This document shows, piece by piece, positions 1 to 6,774 of a stretch of DNA of 7,497 bases. The stretch lies in assembly GCA_964502465.1 (NCBI GenBank), contig CAZCWX010000732.1, positions 1-7,497 of the forward strand, read 5' to 3'. The number at the start of each line of letters is the position of its first letter. Position 1 is the stretch's first letter. The translations under genes and the position numbers were made by a program. The DNA comes from CAZCWX01 sp964502465. Its GTDB lineage: Bacteria > Desulfobacterota > Binatia > Bin18. Below the pieces are notes generated by a model. The model saw only the letters and a program-made list of their open reading frames with translations, was not told the DNA's origin and did not search any database.

Positions 1-174
1 TCGAGCCAACAGCAATCGGTAGGGATGGACCAGGTGGCGTTGGCGATGGAGAACATCAAACAGGCGAGTACACAGAATGTGGCAGCCACCAGGCAGGCGG
101 AGGCGGCGGCGCATAATCTGCGGGAAGTGGGACAGCAACTCCTGCAACTGGTCGAACGCTATCAGGTGCAGTAG
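1..174 (+). CDS. Methyl-accepting chemotaxis protein, C-terminal end (5' partial)
   Basis: Reading frame 1 is open from the first base to TAG at 172-174 and gives 57 residues. They are rich in Gln, Ala and Ser, with a heptad pattern and no membrane segment. Stretches such as GMDQVALAMENIKQAS and NVAATRQAE are typical of the C-terminal half of the cytoplasmic MCP signalling coiled coil (the methylation-helix side), followed by a short tail ending LVERYQVQ. The tail has no NWETF-type CheR/CheB-binding pentapeptide. The stop lies 11 bases before the cheA start, so the two are probably co-transcribed, and this receptor is the likely input to the CheA downstream. The sensory domain, any membrane anchor and the CheA-binding tip lie outside the window, so the signal sensed cannot be stated. 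Confidence 0.85.
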   Translation, partial: SSQQQSVGMDQVALAMENIKQASTQNVAATRQAEAAAHNLREVGQQLLQLVERYQVQ

Positions 175-185
175 GGATAGCCTCT

Positions 186-2468
186 ATGGACGGGAAGAAC
201 GACGAGTTTCGCAAAAGACTGCTCTCGACATTCACAGTCGAAGCGAGAGAGCATGTACAGGCACTGTCTTCTGGCCTCATCGAGTTAGAGAAGACGCCGG
301 ATCTCGACAAGCAGCAGAAAATTGTCGAGACTGTCTTTCGTGAGGCACATAGTCTGAAAGGCGCCGCTCGTGCAGTCAACCTTACAGACATGGAAATGCT
401 CTGTCAGTCGCTCGAAAGCCTGTTTGCTGCCTGGAAACGACAGGAACTCTCGCCATCCCCTCCACTCTTCGACACCCTGCACGACGCGGTGGACACGCTT
501 GAGGCATGCGTAGTCTCGCTCGAGGCGGAACACTCTTCTGATGACGAAAAATTTCAGCTCCAGGCGCTTCTCGAGCGCCTCGAGAGCGTACGGCAAGGAA
601 AGCTGTCACCGTCGAGTCAAGCAGAAGGGAGCAAAACAGAAAAGGGAAGTCCTGCGGCGCCCAGGGGAGACACTGCGCCATCTCTGGCTCAGGAGAAATC
701 TCTATTGGCAGAGACGGTCAGAATCCCCACAGCAAGACTGGATGCCCTGTTGTTGCAGGCGGAGGAATTGATTGCGGCCAAGCTGGCAGCGCTCCAACGA
801 ACAACCGAGATCCAAGCACTCAACGCTGAACTCGCCACGTGGAAAAAAGAGTGGACCAAATTTCGGATTACGGATTTTGGAATGCGGGATACAAAATTGA
901 GAAATCCGCAATCGCAAATCCACGATCCGCAATTGAAAGAGTTCCTCGAATGGAATGAGAACCATATCGAATTCCTTGAAGGCAAGCTGACTACGCTCAC
1001 CAAATCGGCTGAGGAGGATCAGCGAGCGCTGGGGAGGATGGTCGATGATCTCTTGGAGAATATGAAAAAGGTGGTGATGCTGCCCTTCTCATCGCTCCTT
1101 GAGGTCTTTCCGAAGCTCGTCCGTGACCTCTCACGGGATCGAGGGAAAGATATTGATCTTATCATCCGTGGAGGCGATATCGAGGCCGACCGGCGGATCT
1201 TAGAGGAGATCAAGGATCCGCTCATTCATTTGGTGAGAAATGGTATCGATCATGGCATTGAAGACCCCACCGAGCGGGTCCGCAAGAAGAAACCTCCACG
1301 CGGAACGATTACCATCAGCATCGCCGCAAAAAATAGCAACAAGGTTGAGATTCTCGTGGCTGATGACGGAGCAGGCATCAGCGCCGTGAAAGTGAAGGCA
1401 GCCGCGCTCAAGCTTGGTCTTGTGGCCCCGGACACAGCAAACGCGCTTGACGAACGAGAGGCTCTCTCCCTCGCTTTCCAGTCCGGAGTGTCTACCAGCC
1501 CGATTATTACCGACATCTCAGGTCGAGGACTCGGGCTGGCCATTGTCCGCGAGAAGGTAGAAAAACTCGGTGGCACCGTCTCGGTAGAAACGTCTGCTGA
1601 TGCGGGGACCAGCTTTCGTATGGTGTTGCCACTGACGCTCGCTACGTTTCACGGTGTCCTCGTTCGCGTCGGAACCCATCTCTTTGTCCTGCCCACCACG
1701 AATGTGGAACGAGTAACGAGGGTAAAGAAAGAAACGATCAGGACAGTAGAAAACCGCGAGACGATTCAACTGAACGGACACGTGGTGTCCCTGGTGCGGC
1801 TTGATGATGCCTTGGCGCTGTCGAGGACCACTCCCCTCCCGGACAGAGCCCATATTGTTGTGGTCGGGACGGCAGAGCAGTACGTTGCCTTTCTTGTCGA
1901 TGAGGTCCTCAGTGAACAGGAAGTGCTGGTCAAGAGTTTGGGGAAGCAGCTCTCACGCGTACGGAACATTGCCGGGGCAACCGTCCTCGGAACAGGAACC
2001 GTTGTGCCTATTGTCAACGTTCCTGACGTGCTGAAATCTGCGGCGCGTGCGAGTGCGACTGCTGTACCGTCAGTTCCGGCCCAGGCGGAAGGCACCGCGA
2101 CGCAGAGAAAAGCCGTTCTCGTCGTTGAAGATTCTGTGACCGCACGGACACTGCTCAAGAACATCCTGGAAACAGCAGGATATAATGTGACCACCGCGGT
2201 TGACGGTATTGATGGCTTCACCAAGCTCCGCAGCGGTCAATTCGATATCGTGGTCTCCGATGTGGACATGCCACGAATGAACGGCTTCGATCTCACCGCA
2301 AAGATGCGTAGCGACCAGCAGCTTGCCGATATCCCCATGGTGTTGGTGACGGCGCTCGAATCACGGGAAGACCGGGAGCACGGCAGCGAAGTTGGCGCGA
2401 ATGCCTATATCGTGAAAAGCAGCTTTGACCAGAGTAATCTGCTAGACGCACTCCACCGACTGATATGA
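186..2468 (+). CDS. cheA: Chemotaxis histidine kinase CheA with C-terminal receiver domain (WspE/FrzE-type hybrid)
   Basis: The product has 760 residues and no membrane segment. Domains in order: HPt about 5-110, with the phosphorylated His in AHSLKGAAR (H55); a low-complexity linker of about 135-172; a P3 dimerisation helical hairpin about 173-295; an HATPase about 300-485, with N box HLVRNGIDHG (N352), G1 box VADDGAGI (D393/D394) and G2 box GRGLGLAIV (446-454); a CheW-like P5 about 487-620; and a receiver about 641-760 with E648/D649, phospho-acceptor D692 in SDVDMP, T722 and K744 in YIVKSSFDQ. No CheY/CheB-binding P2 domain is recognisable between HPt and P3, as is usual in hybrid CheA proteins. 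CheA autophosphorylates on H55 under receptor control and passes phosphate to receivers. The ATG at 186 follows a weak AGGGA and fits the normal HPt N-terminus. Residues 226-251 are encoded by a repeat-like insert (listed separately). CheB follows after 13 bases, as wspF follows wspE. Confidence 0.95.
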   Translation: MDGKNDEFRKRLLSTFTVEAREHVQALSSGLIELEKTPDLDKQQKIVETVFREAHSLKGAARAVNLTDMEMLCQSLESLFAAWKRQELSPSPPLFDTLHDAVDTLEACVVSLEAEHSSDDEKFQLQALLERLESVRQGKLSPSSQAEGSKTEKGSPAAPRGDTAPSLAQEKSLLAETVRIPTARLDALLLQAEELIAAKLAALQRTTEIQALNAELATWKKEWTKFRITDFGMRDTKLRNPQSQIHDPQLKEFLEWNENHIEFLEGKLTTLTKSAEEDQRALGRMVDDLLENMKKVVMLPFSSLLEVFPKLVRDLSRDRGKDIDLIIRGGDIEADRRILEEIKDPLIHLVRNGIDHGIEDPTERVRKKKPPRGTITISIAAKNSNKVEILVADDGAGISAVKVKAAALKLGLVAPDTANALDEREALSLAFQSGVSTSPIITDISGRGLGLAIVREKVEKLGGTVSVETSADAGTSFRMVLPLTLATFHGVLVRVGTHLFVLPTTNVERVTRVKKETIRTVENRETIQLNGHVVSLVRLDDALALSRTTPLPDRAHIVVVGTAEQYVAFLVDEVLSEQEVLVKSLGKQLSRVRNIAGATVLGTGTVVPIVNVPDVLKSAARASATAVPSVPAQAEGTATQRKAVLVVEDSVTARTLLKNILETAGYNVTTAVDGIDGFTKLRSGQFDIVVSDVDMPRMNGFDLTAKMRSDQQLADIPMVLVTALESREDREHGSEVGANAYIVKSSFDQSNLLDALHRLI
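861..938 (+). repeat. Palindromic AATCCGC-type repeat inserted in frame in cheA
   Basis: This 78-bp block is unlike its surroundings. By hand count 32 of 78 bases are G or C, poorer than the gene around it. The left arm (861-890) carries degenerate copies of CGGATT/GCGGGAT. The right arm (902-938) carries AATCCGC, ATCGC, AATCCAC and GATCCGC, which are the same unit inverted. The centre, 891-901, is A/T rich. The reverse complement of the right arm, beginning TTTCAATTGCGGAT, aligns with the left arm, beginning TTTCGGATTACGGAT, so the block is an imperfect palindrome. It is exactly 26 codons (residues 226-251) with no stop and encodes peptide such as KLRNPQSQIHDPQLK. It falls between the two long helices of the CheA dimerisation hairpin. 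From memory, similar runs giving NPQS/IRNP-type peptides are dispersed in several environmental genomes; I cannot name a family. The boundaries are approximate. Confidence 0.7.
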
Positions 2469-2481
2469 ATAGGATCCCCTC

Positions 2482-3540
2482 ATGATCAAAGTTCTCGTCG
2501 TCGACGATTCACCTGTCGTACAGGAATTGCTGGTACACATCTTGAGCACTGATCCAGAAATCCAGGTCATTGGCACAGCGGACAATGGGGAAGAAGCCCT
2601 CGAAGCGGTGAAGAACACAAAACCTGATGTCATCACTATGGATATCCACATGCCGAAGGCAAACGGGTTTGACGCGACCCGTCGCATCATGGAGACGTAC
2701 CCCACCCCCATCGTCATTGTCAGTGGAAGTTCTAGTATCCAAGAAGTGGCAACAACCTTCCGTGCCGTCGAAGCAGGGGCGCTGGCGGTGATCCCGTGTC
2801 CGCGAGGGATCGGCCATCCTGAGCATGAGGCGACAGCAGAGGAGCTGCTCCAAACCGTCAAGTTGATGTCTGAGGTGAAAGTAGTCAGGCGCTGGCCCCG
2901 ACCCAACACTACGCAGAAGGCTCCTTCCCACGTGCAAGTCTCGGCGCGCAGGGTGCCAGCAGAAATCCAGATCGTTGCGGTCGGCGCCTCAACGGGTGGG
3001 CCACTTGCGCTGCAGACCTTTTTATCCCAGCTACCCAAGGACTTCCCTGTTCCGATCGTGATTGTCCAACATATGGCAGGGGGATTTGTGCAAGGCTTCG
3101 TCGAATGGCTCACACAGTCTTCCGGGTTTCCGGTTCACGTGGCGACCGGCGGCGAACACCCGCTCCCTGAACACGCGTATGTCGCTCCAGATGGCGTGCA
3201 TATGGGAGTCGGCATTGACGGCCGTATCATGCTCAGTACGGATGGACCGGAGAATGGGCTGCGTCCGTCGGTTTCCTACCTCTTCCGCTCGGTTGCCCAG
3301 GTCTTTGGGCGGAAAGCGATTGGTATTCTGCTCACTGGCATGGGCAGAGATGGTGCCGAAGAGCTGAAGGTCATGAAGGACCGAGGTGCGATCACCTTTG
3401 TACAAGATCAAGACAGTGCCGTCGTGCACGGTATGCCGGGAGCAGCGATCAAACTCGATGCAGCCACGTATGTGCTTCCGCCAGAGCGAATAGCCATTGC
3501 CCTGACCGGGCTCGTCAAGGAGAAGGGGACCACATCATGA
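2482..3540 (+). CDS. cheB: Chemotaxis response regulator protein-glutamate methylesterase CheB
   Basis: The product has 352 residues, the usual CheB length. The N-terminal receiver (about 2-125) has D8/D9, phospho-acceptor D54 in TMDIHMP and S81 at the switch position. The C-terminal methylesterase domain (about 160-347) has the catalytic triad S170 in GASTGG, H197 in VQHM and D290 in GMGRDG. The enzyme removes methyl groups from, or deamidates, receptor glutamates or glutamines; phosphorylation by CheA activates it, giving adaptation of the upstream MCP. The receiver lysine that normally precedes a proline near the end of beta-5 appears to be Cys (C106, TGT at 2797-2799, in VIPCPRG). The ATG at 2482 has AGGAT seven bases upstream, at 2471-2475. 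The stop overlaps the next start as ATGA, indicating translational coupling. The order CheA-receiver then CheB matches wspE-wspF. Confidence 0.95.
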   Translation: MIKVLVVDDSPVVQELLVHILSTDPEIQVIGTADNGEEALEAVKNTKPDVITMDIHMPKANGFDATRRIMETYPTPIVIVSGSSSIQEVATTFRAVEAGALAVIPCPRGIGHPEHEATAEELLQTVKLMSEVKVVRRWPRPNTTQKAPSHVQVSARRVPAEIQIVAVGASTGGPLALQTFLSQLPKDFPVPIVIVQHMAGGFVQGFVEWLTQSSGFPVHVATGGEHPLPEHAYVAPDGVHMGVGIDGRIMLSTDGPENGLRPSVSYLFRSVAQVFGRKAIGILLTGMGRDGAEELKVMKDRGAITFVQDQDSAVVHGMPGAAIKLDAATYVLPPERIAIALTGLVKEKGTTS

Positions 3541-6119
3541 AGACCAAGGAAGCGGCCAAACGTGAGGCAGAGTACATCCTTCTTGTCGAAGATAGCCCCA
3601 CGCAGGCGTTGCAGTTGCAGCACATCCTTGAGCAGCAGGGCTATCGCGTTGCTGTAGCCAAGAATGGACAAGCCGCCCTTACCGCGATGAGCGAGCGAAA
3701 GCCAACAATGGTGATCAGCGACATCGTCATGCCAGCAATGGACGGCTACCAGCTCTGTCGGCAGATAAAAGCAACGGAACACCTCAAGGACATCCCGATG
3801 ATTCTGCTGACCACGTTGTCTGATCCGCAGGATGTAGTCCGGGGCTTAGAGTGTGGAGCCGATGCCTTCATCATGAAGCCCTATGACGAGCACGATCTGC
3901 TCGCCCGCATCCAATATTTTCTGGCCAACCGCGAGTTGCGCCAGAATGAACAGATGCAAATGGGCGTGCAAATCTTCTTCGCTGGGCAAAAACATTTCAT
4001 CACCTCAGATCGTTTACAGATCCTCAACCTTCTCCTTTCTGTCTACGAGAGTGCAGTCCAAAAGAACCGTGAGCTGCTCCAGGCTCAGGAGGCATTGCAA
4101 AAACTTAACGAAGAGTTGGAAGCTCGTGTGGCCCAGAGGACCGCCGCCCTGACACGTGAAGTTGCCGAACGCCAGCGAGTGGAAGAGGCATTGCGCAAGG
4201 CACACGACGAGCTGGAACTTCGCGTCGCACACCGCACGGCTGAACTGACTGTGACCAATGCAACCTTGCAGGCGGAGATCAGCGAACGCAAACGGGCAGA
4301 AGAAGCCACGCGGAGAAATGAGGAACTCTACCGCACCCTGGCGAGGAACTTCCCGAATGGTGCAGTCTTTTTGCTTGACCATGACCTGCGGTATGTCATT
4401 GCCGAGGGGACAGGGTTAGCGGAGGTTGGTCTTTCCAAAGAACTCCTCGAAGGAAAAACTATTTGGGAGGTGTGGCCACCCGAAGTCCGTGAAGTGATCA
4501 TACCGCATTGTCGTGCCGCGCTGGCTGGCACACCAACTGTTACTGAAGTATCGTATGCAAACCGCACCTATCTGATGCACATGCTCCCTATCAGAAACGA
4601 ACCTGGAGATATCTTTGCTGCCATGGCCGTAACGCAAGACATTACCCAGCGCAAGGAGGTCGAGCGCCTGAAAGATGAGTTTATCTCTACCGTAAGCCAT
4701 GAGCTGCGTACGCCGTTAACCAGCCTGCGCGGCTTCGCCTGGCTCATGCTCAACCGAGACATCCCTGCGGAGAAGCAACGAGAGTTTCTCACCATCATTC
4801 ACAATGAAGCTATCCGTCTGACGAATCTGATTAATGATTTCTTGGACCTCCAGCGTATGGAAGCGGGGCGCCAGCCCTATAACTTTCAGGGCGTCGATCT
4901 CGGACAACTCTTGCGCGAGGCTGCAGGCTTGTTTACCCGAGAGGGAGAGAAATACCAGATGCAGCTTGCGCTGCCTGACTCTCTTCTTCCAGTCCAGGCC
5001 GATGCCGACCATCTCCATCAGGTACTCACCAACCTCCTCTCCAACGCCGTGAAGTTTTCCCCACAGGGTGGAGTCATCACAGTCGGGGCGCGTCAGGAAA
5101 AGACGAATGTCGTCGTGTGGGTAGCAGATCAGGGAGTCGGGATTCCGCCTGAGGCCATGCCCAAGCTTTTCAGTAAATTTTTCCGGGTAGAAAACCAAGA
5201 AACACGCCAGATTGGCGGCACGGGGCTCGGATTGGCTTTGGTCAAAGAGATTGTCGAAGCCCATGGTGGCCGCGTCTGGGCAGACAGTGAGCCCGGCGTA
5301 GGGAGTACGTTCTCGTTCACCCTTCCCATAGTGGACCGTATCCCGCAGCCGCTGTTCGCTGCGACAGCGGAGAGCAAGAAACCAGCGGATATTGTCCTTG
5401 TCGAAGACGACCAGGCGTACGCCCGACTGTTGCAGGAACACTTCGAGAGCACAGGGCTCTCGGTGGTGATGACGGCCTATGCGGAACAGGCGGTTGAGCT
5501 CGTGCGCCGGTTTTCTCCACGACTGGTGTTGGTGGATATCCATCTGGCCGGTCAGCGGGACGGTTGGGATGTGTTAGTGGCACTGAAAAGTGACCCGATG
5601 TTGCATGCCATTCCAGTCTTGATTATCTCTGTCAGCGAGAACGCTAATGAACGAGGGCTGGCATTAGCAGGGGCGGACTACCTCCTCAAACCAGTCTCGC
5701 CGGACTGGCTCCGGCAGGCTGTCCGGCAGCGGCTCTCTTCTCTCTCTGGCAAGAGAATTTTGGTGGTCGATGACGAAGCCGACTTTCGTCGCTATGTGGC
5801 GCACTGCCTGGCCACAGAGGGCGATATCCAGGTGGACGAAGCCGCCAATAGCCAGGAGGCGCTAGCATATCTGGCACAGCACATGCCCGATTTGTTGTTG
5901 CTCGACTTACGCACACCGGAAGTCGATGGCTTTGAGGTGTTGCGACGGTTACGGGCGGACAAGCAGGCCATGAACCTGCCGGTGCTGGTAGTGACCGGCA
6001 AGGATCTCACCGCAGACGAGAAGGAGTATATCAGGCAACGGTTAGCGGGATTGGTGAGCAAACGAGAGGCAAACCTTAGCTATCTGGCCCAAGCTGTGAA
6101 ACATATACTGAATGCGTGA
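3537..6119 (+). CDS. Soluble hybrid sensor histidine kinase (REC-coil-PAS-HisKA-HATPase-REC-REC)
   Basis: The product has 860 residues and no signal peptide or membrane segment. REC1, about 13-130: E18/D19, D62 in SDIVMP, T92, K114-P115. Residues 140-182 form a linker with GQKHFITSDRLQIL and YESAVQKN, which I recall in other kinases downstream of cheB. Residues 183-262 are a coiled coil with two copies of an ELEARVAQRTA / ELELRVAHRTA signalling-helix segment. PAS, about 264-372, ends in AVTQDITQRKEVE. HisKA has H388 in STVSHELRTP. The HATPase, about 486-600, has N503, DQGVGIPP (531-538) and GGTGLGLA (560-567). REC2, about 616-733: D624/D625, D667, K718-P719. REC3, about 739-857: D745/D746, D790, T820 and K842 without the following proline. 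The start overlaps the cheB stop by 4 bp, so translation is probably coupled. REC1 is the likely acceptor of CheA phosphate, making this kinase an output or branch of the chemosensory pathway. That role is inferred. The PAS ligand is unknown. Confidence 0.93.
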   Translation: MKTKEAAKREAEYILLVEDSPTQALQLQHILEQQGYRVAVAKNGQAALTAMSERKPTMVISDIVMPAMDGYQLCRQIKATEHLKDIPMILLTTLSDPQDVVRGLECGADAFIMKPYDEHDLLARIQYFLANRELRQNEQMQMGVQIFFAGQKHFITSDRLQILNLLLSVYESAVQKNRELLQAQEALQKLNEELEARVAQRTAALTREVAERQRVEEALRKAHDELELRVAHRTAELTVTNATLQAEISERKRAEEATRRNEELYRTLARNFPNGAVFLLDHDLRYVIAEGTGLAEVGLSKELLEGKTIWEVWPPEVREVIIPHCRAALAGTPTVTEVSYANRTYLMHMLPIRNEPGDIFAAMAVTQDITQRKEVERLKDEFISTVSHELRTPLTSLRGFAWLMLNRDIPAEKQREFLTIIHNEAIRLTNLINDFLDLQRMEAGRQPYNFQGVDLGQLLREAAGLFTREGEKYQMQLALPDSLLPVQADADHLHQVLTNLLSNAVKFSPQGGVITVGARQEKTNVVVWVADQGVGIPPEAMPKLFSKFFRVENQETRQIGGTGLGLALVKEIVEAHGGRVWADSEPGVGSTFSFTLPIVDRIPQPLFAATAESKKPADIVLVEDDQAYARLLQEHFESTGLSVVMTAYAEQAVELVRRFSPRLVLVDIHLAGQRDGWDVLVALKSDPMLHAIPVLIISVSENANERGLALAGADYLLKPVSPDWLRQAVRQRLSSLSGKRILVVDDEADFRRYVAHCLATEGDIQVDEAANSQEALAYLAQHMPDLLLLDLRTPEVDGFEVLRRLRADKQAMNLPVLVVTGKDLTADEKEYIRQRLAGLVSKREANLSYLAQAVKHILNA

Positions 6120-6269
6120 GAATCATGGTCACCTGTGGCCCGTTCACCATCCACCTGTTGAAAAAATCCAAGAGCGACAACAGACGGATTCGCTTACCCT
6201 TCTCCTCTTCCCCTCTACAGAAAATCTGGTAGGGTCAGAAGGGCAGGCAACAATGCAAGGAGAAGAAGT
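6120..6269 (+). other. Non-coding gap between hybrid kinase and stand-alone receiver
   Basis: I see no convincing gene in these 150 bases. An imperfect inverted repeat at 6211-6234 pairs CTACAGA with TCTGGTAG around an AAA loop, with bulges. It has no T run after it and is a weak terminator at best. A TTGAAA at 6158-6163 could be a -35 box, but no -10 hexamer sits at the right spacing. The gap is larger than those inside the upstream gene block, so the receiver gene may have its own promoter, but the sequence does not prove it. Confidence 0.5.
6257..6262 (+). promoter_or_regulatory. Strong Shine-Dalgarno for the stand-alone receiver
   Basis: AAGGAG lies seven bases before the ATG at 6270. 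It is the best ribosome binding site in the window apart from the GGAGG before the HD-GYP gene, clearly stronger than those before cheA and cheB. It supports the chosen start and suggests high, independent translation of this small regulator. Confidence 0.75.
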
Positions 6270-6632
6270 ATGAAGACGATTCTTCTCGCAGATGACGAAG
6301 CCAACCTCCGCACGCTTGTCCACACGACGCTTGAAGACCCTCGCTACCGCATTATTGAGGCAGCTGATGGCGTGACCGCTCTCGAAGCAGCACGAAAGGA
6401 CATCCCGGATTTGGTCATCCTGGACTGGATGATGCCGGGCATGACTGGCATTGAAGTCGCCAAAGCACTTCGTCAGGATGCAGCAACTGCCCACATCCCC
6501 ATCATTATGCTGACCGCGAAAGGCCAGGAAAAAGACAAGGCACAAGGGCGCACCTTCGGGATTGATGCGTACCTGGTCAAACCATTCAGCCCCCTTGAAC
6601 TCCTCGAAAAGGTCCAGGAAATTCTCGGGTGA
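6270..6632 (+). CDS. Stand-alone CheY-like response regulator receiver protein
   Basis: The 120-residue product is a single receiver domain with nothing attached. It has the acidic pair D8/D9 (LLADDE), phospho-acceptor D52 in LDWMMPGMTG, T82 in IIMLTAK, and K104-P105 in YLVKPFSP. All residues needed for phosphorylation and switching are present. The start fits the usual beginning of beta-1 and has a strong ribosome binding site. Such proteins act as diffusible phospho-signals that bind a partner (flagellar motor, kinase or enzyme) or as relay intermediates. Candidate phosphate donors are the CheA and the hybrid kinase upstream. A candidate partner is the HD-GYP protein encoded 157 bases downstream, which lacks its own receiver. 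I leave the symbol blank because nothing shows that it is the motor-binding CheY; the LDWMMPG style is equally common in PhoB-like and orphan receivers. Confidence 0.92.
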   Translation: MKTILLADDEANLRTLVHTTLEDPRYRIIEAADGVTALEAARKDIPDLVILDWMMPGMTGIEVAKALRQDAATAHIPIIMLTAKGQEKDKAQGRTFGIDAYLVKPFSPLELLEKVQEILG

Positions 6633-6665
6633 GGGTGCCCCCTTCCCCGCCCGGTGCTTTCTTGC

Positions 6666-6685
6666 CTTTCTCTCCAGAGAGAGGG
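6666..6685 (+). repeat. Inverted repeat (CTCTC/GAGAG hairpin)
   Basis: TTCTCTC at 6668-6674 pairs with GAGAGAG at 6677-6683 around a tight CA centre, and the stem can extend outward with G-U pairs to C6666-G6685. A run of A rather than T follows (6688-6695), so it is not a classical terminator on the + strand. It shares the TTCTCTC ... GAGAGGG layout with the hairpin at 6723-6746. Confidence 0.5.
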
Positions 6686-6722
6686 CTACAAAAAACTCCC
6701 CTTCTGCCGATATGTTCCTATA

Positions 6723-6746
6723 GTTCTCTCACCATAGAGAGGGAAC
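6723..6746 (+). repeat. Inverted repeat (8-bp stem, 8-base loop)
   Basis: GTTCTCTC at 6723-6730 pairs with GAGGGAAC at 6739-6746, with one T-G wobble (6727/6742) and the loop ACCATAGA. There is no T run after it. It could be an RNA hairpin or a protein-binding dyad. The centre is about 55 bases before the HD-GYP start. Confidence 0.5.
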
Positions 6747-6749
6747 AGC

Positions 6750-6770
6750 AGGAGGAACACTCCTCCTTTT
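6750..6770 (+). terminator. Terminator-like hairpin, with an alternative pairing to the HD-GYP ribosome binding site
   Basis: AGGAGGA at 6750-6756 pairs perfectly with TCCTCCT at 6761-6767 around the loop ACAC, and the stem runs into TTTT (6767-6770). This is the shape of a short intrinsic terminator, although the stem and T run are short. The same CCTCC (6762-6766) can instead pair with GGAGG at 6775-6779, the ribosome binding site of the next gene, across an 8-base loop. The two pairings exclude each other. Whether it terminates, controls translation or does neither is not shown by the sequence. Confidence 0.45.
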
Positions 6771-6774
6771 GTGT

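Noticed and set aside
565..590. Closely spaced CTCGAG palindromes forming an imperfect inverted repeat
   Set aside because: They lie in cheA codons for a helical Leu-Glu-Arg stretch (LLERLES) and are explained by coding of repeated Leu-Glu residues.
2442..3113. Minus-strand open frame of 223 codons opposite cheB
   Set aside because: It overlaps the well-supported cheB gene, and its product looks like low-complexity antisense translation without motifs.
4716..5543. Long minus-strand open frame of 275 codons opposite the kinase core
   Set aside because: It is the antisense of the HisKA, HATPase and REC2 coding region, whose + strand frame has full conserved motifs. The translated antisense product shows no recognisable domain and no ribosome binding site was evident.
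5382..6107. The two C-terminal receivers of the hybrid kinase as a separate response-regulator gene
   Set aside because: The frame is continuous from 3537 to 6119 with no stop, no ribosome binding site and only a short linker after the HATPase, so they are domains of one protein.
6158..6186. Possible sigma-70 promoter starting from TTGAAA
   Set aside because: At 17-bp spacing the sequence is CAGACG, not a -10 hexamer, and neighbouring spacings are no better.
6211..6234. Imperfect inverted repeat as a terminator after the hybrid kinase
   Set aside because: The stem is bulged, the loop is AAA and no T run follows, so it does not meet the pattern of an intrinsic terminator.
6144..6545. Minus-strand open frame across the gap and the receiver gene
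   Set aside because: Most of it is antisense to a receiver with all catalytic residues. I see no motif in the product and do not count it as a gene in the 6120-6269 gap.
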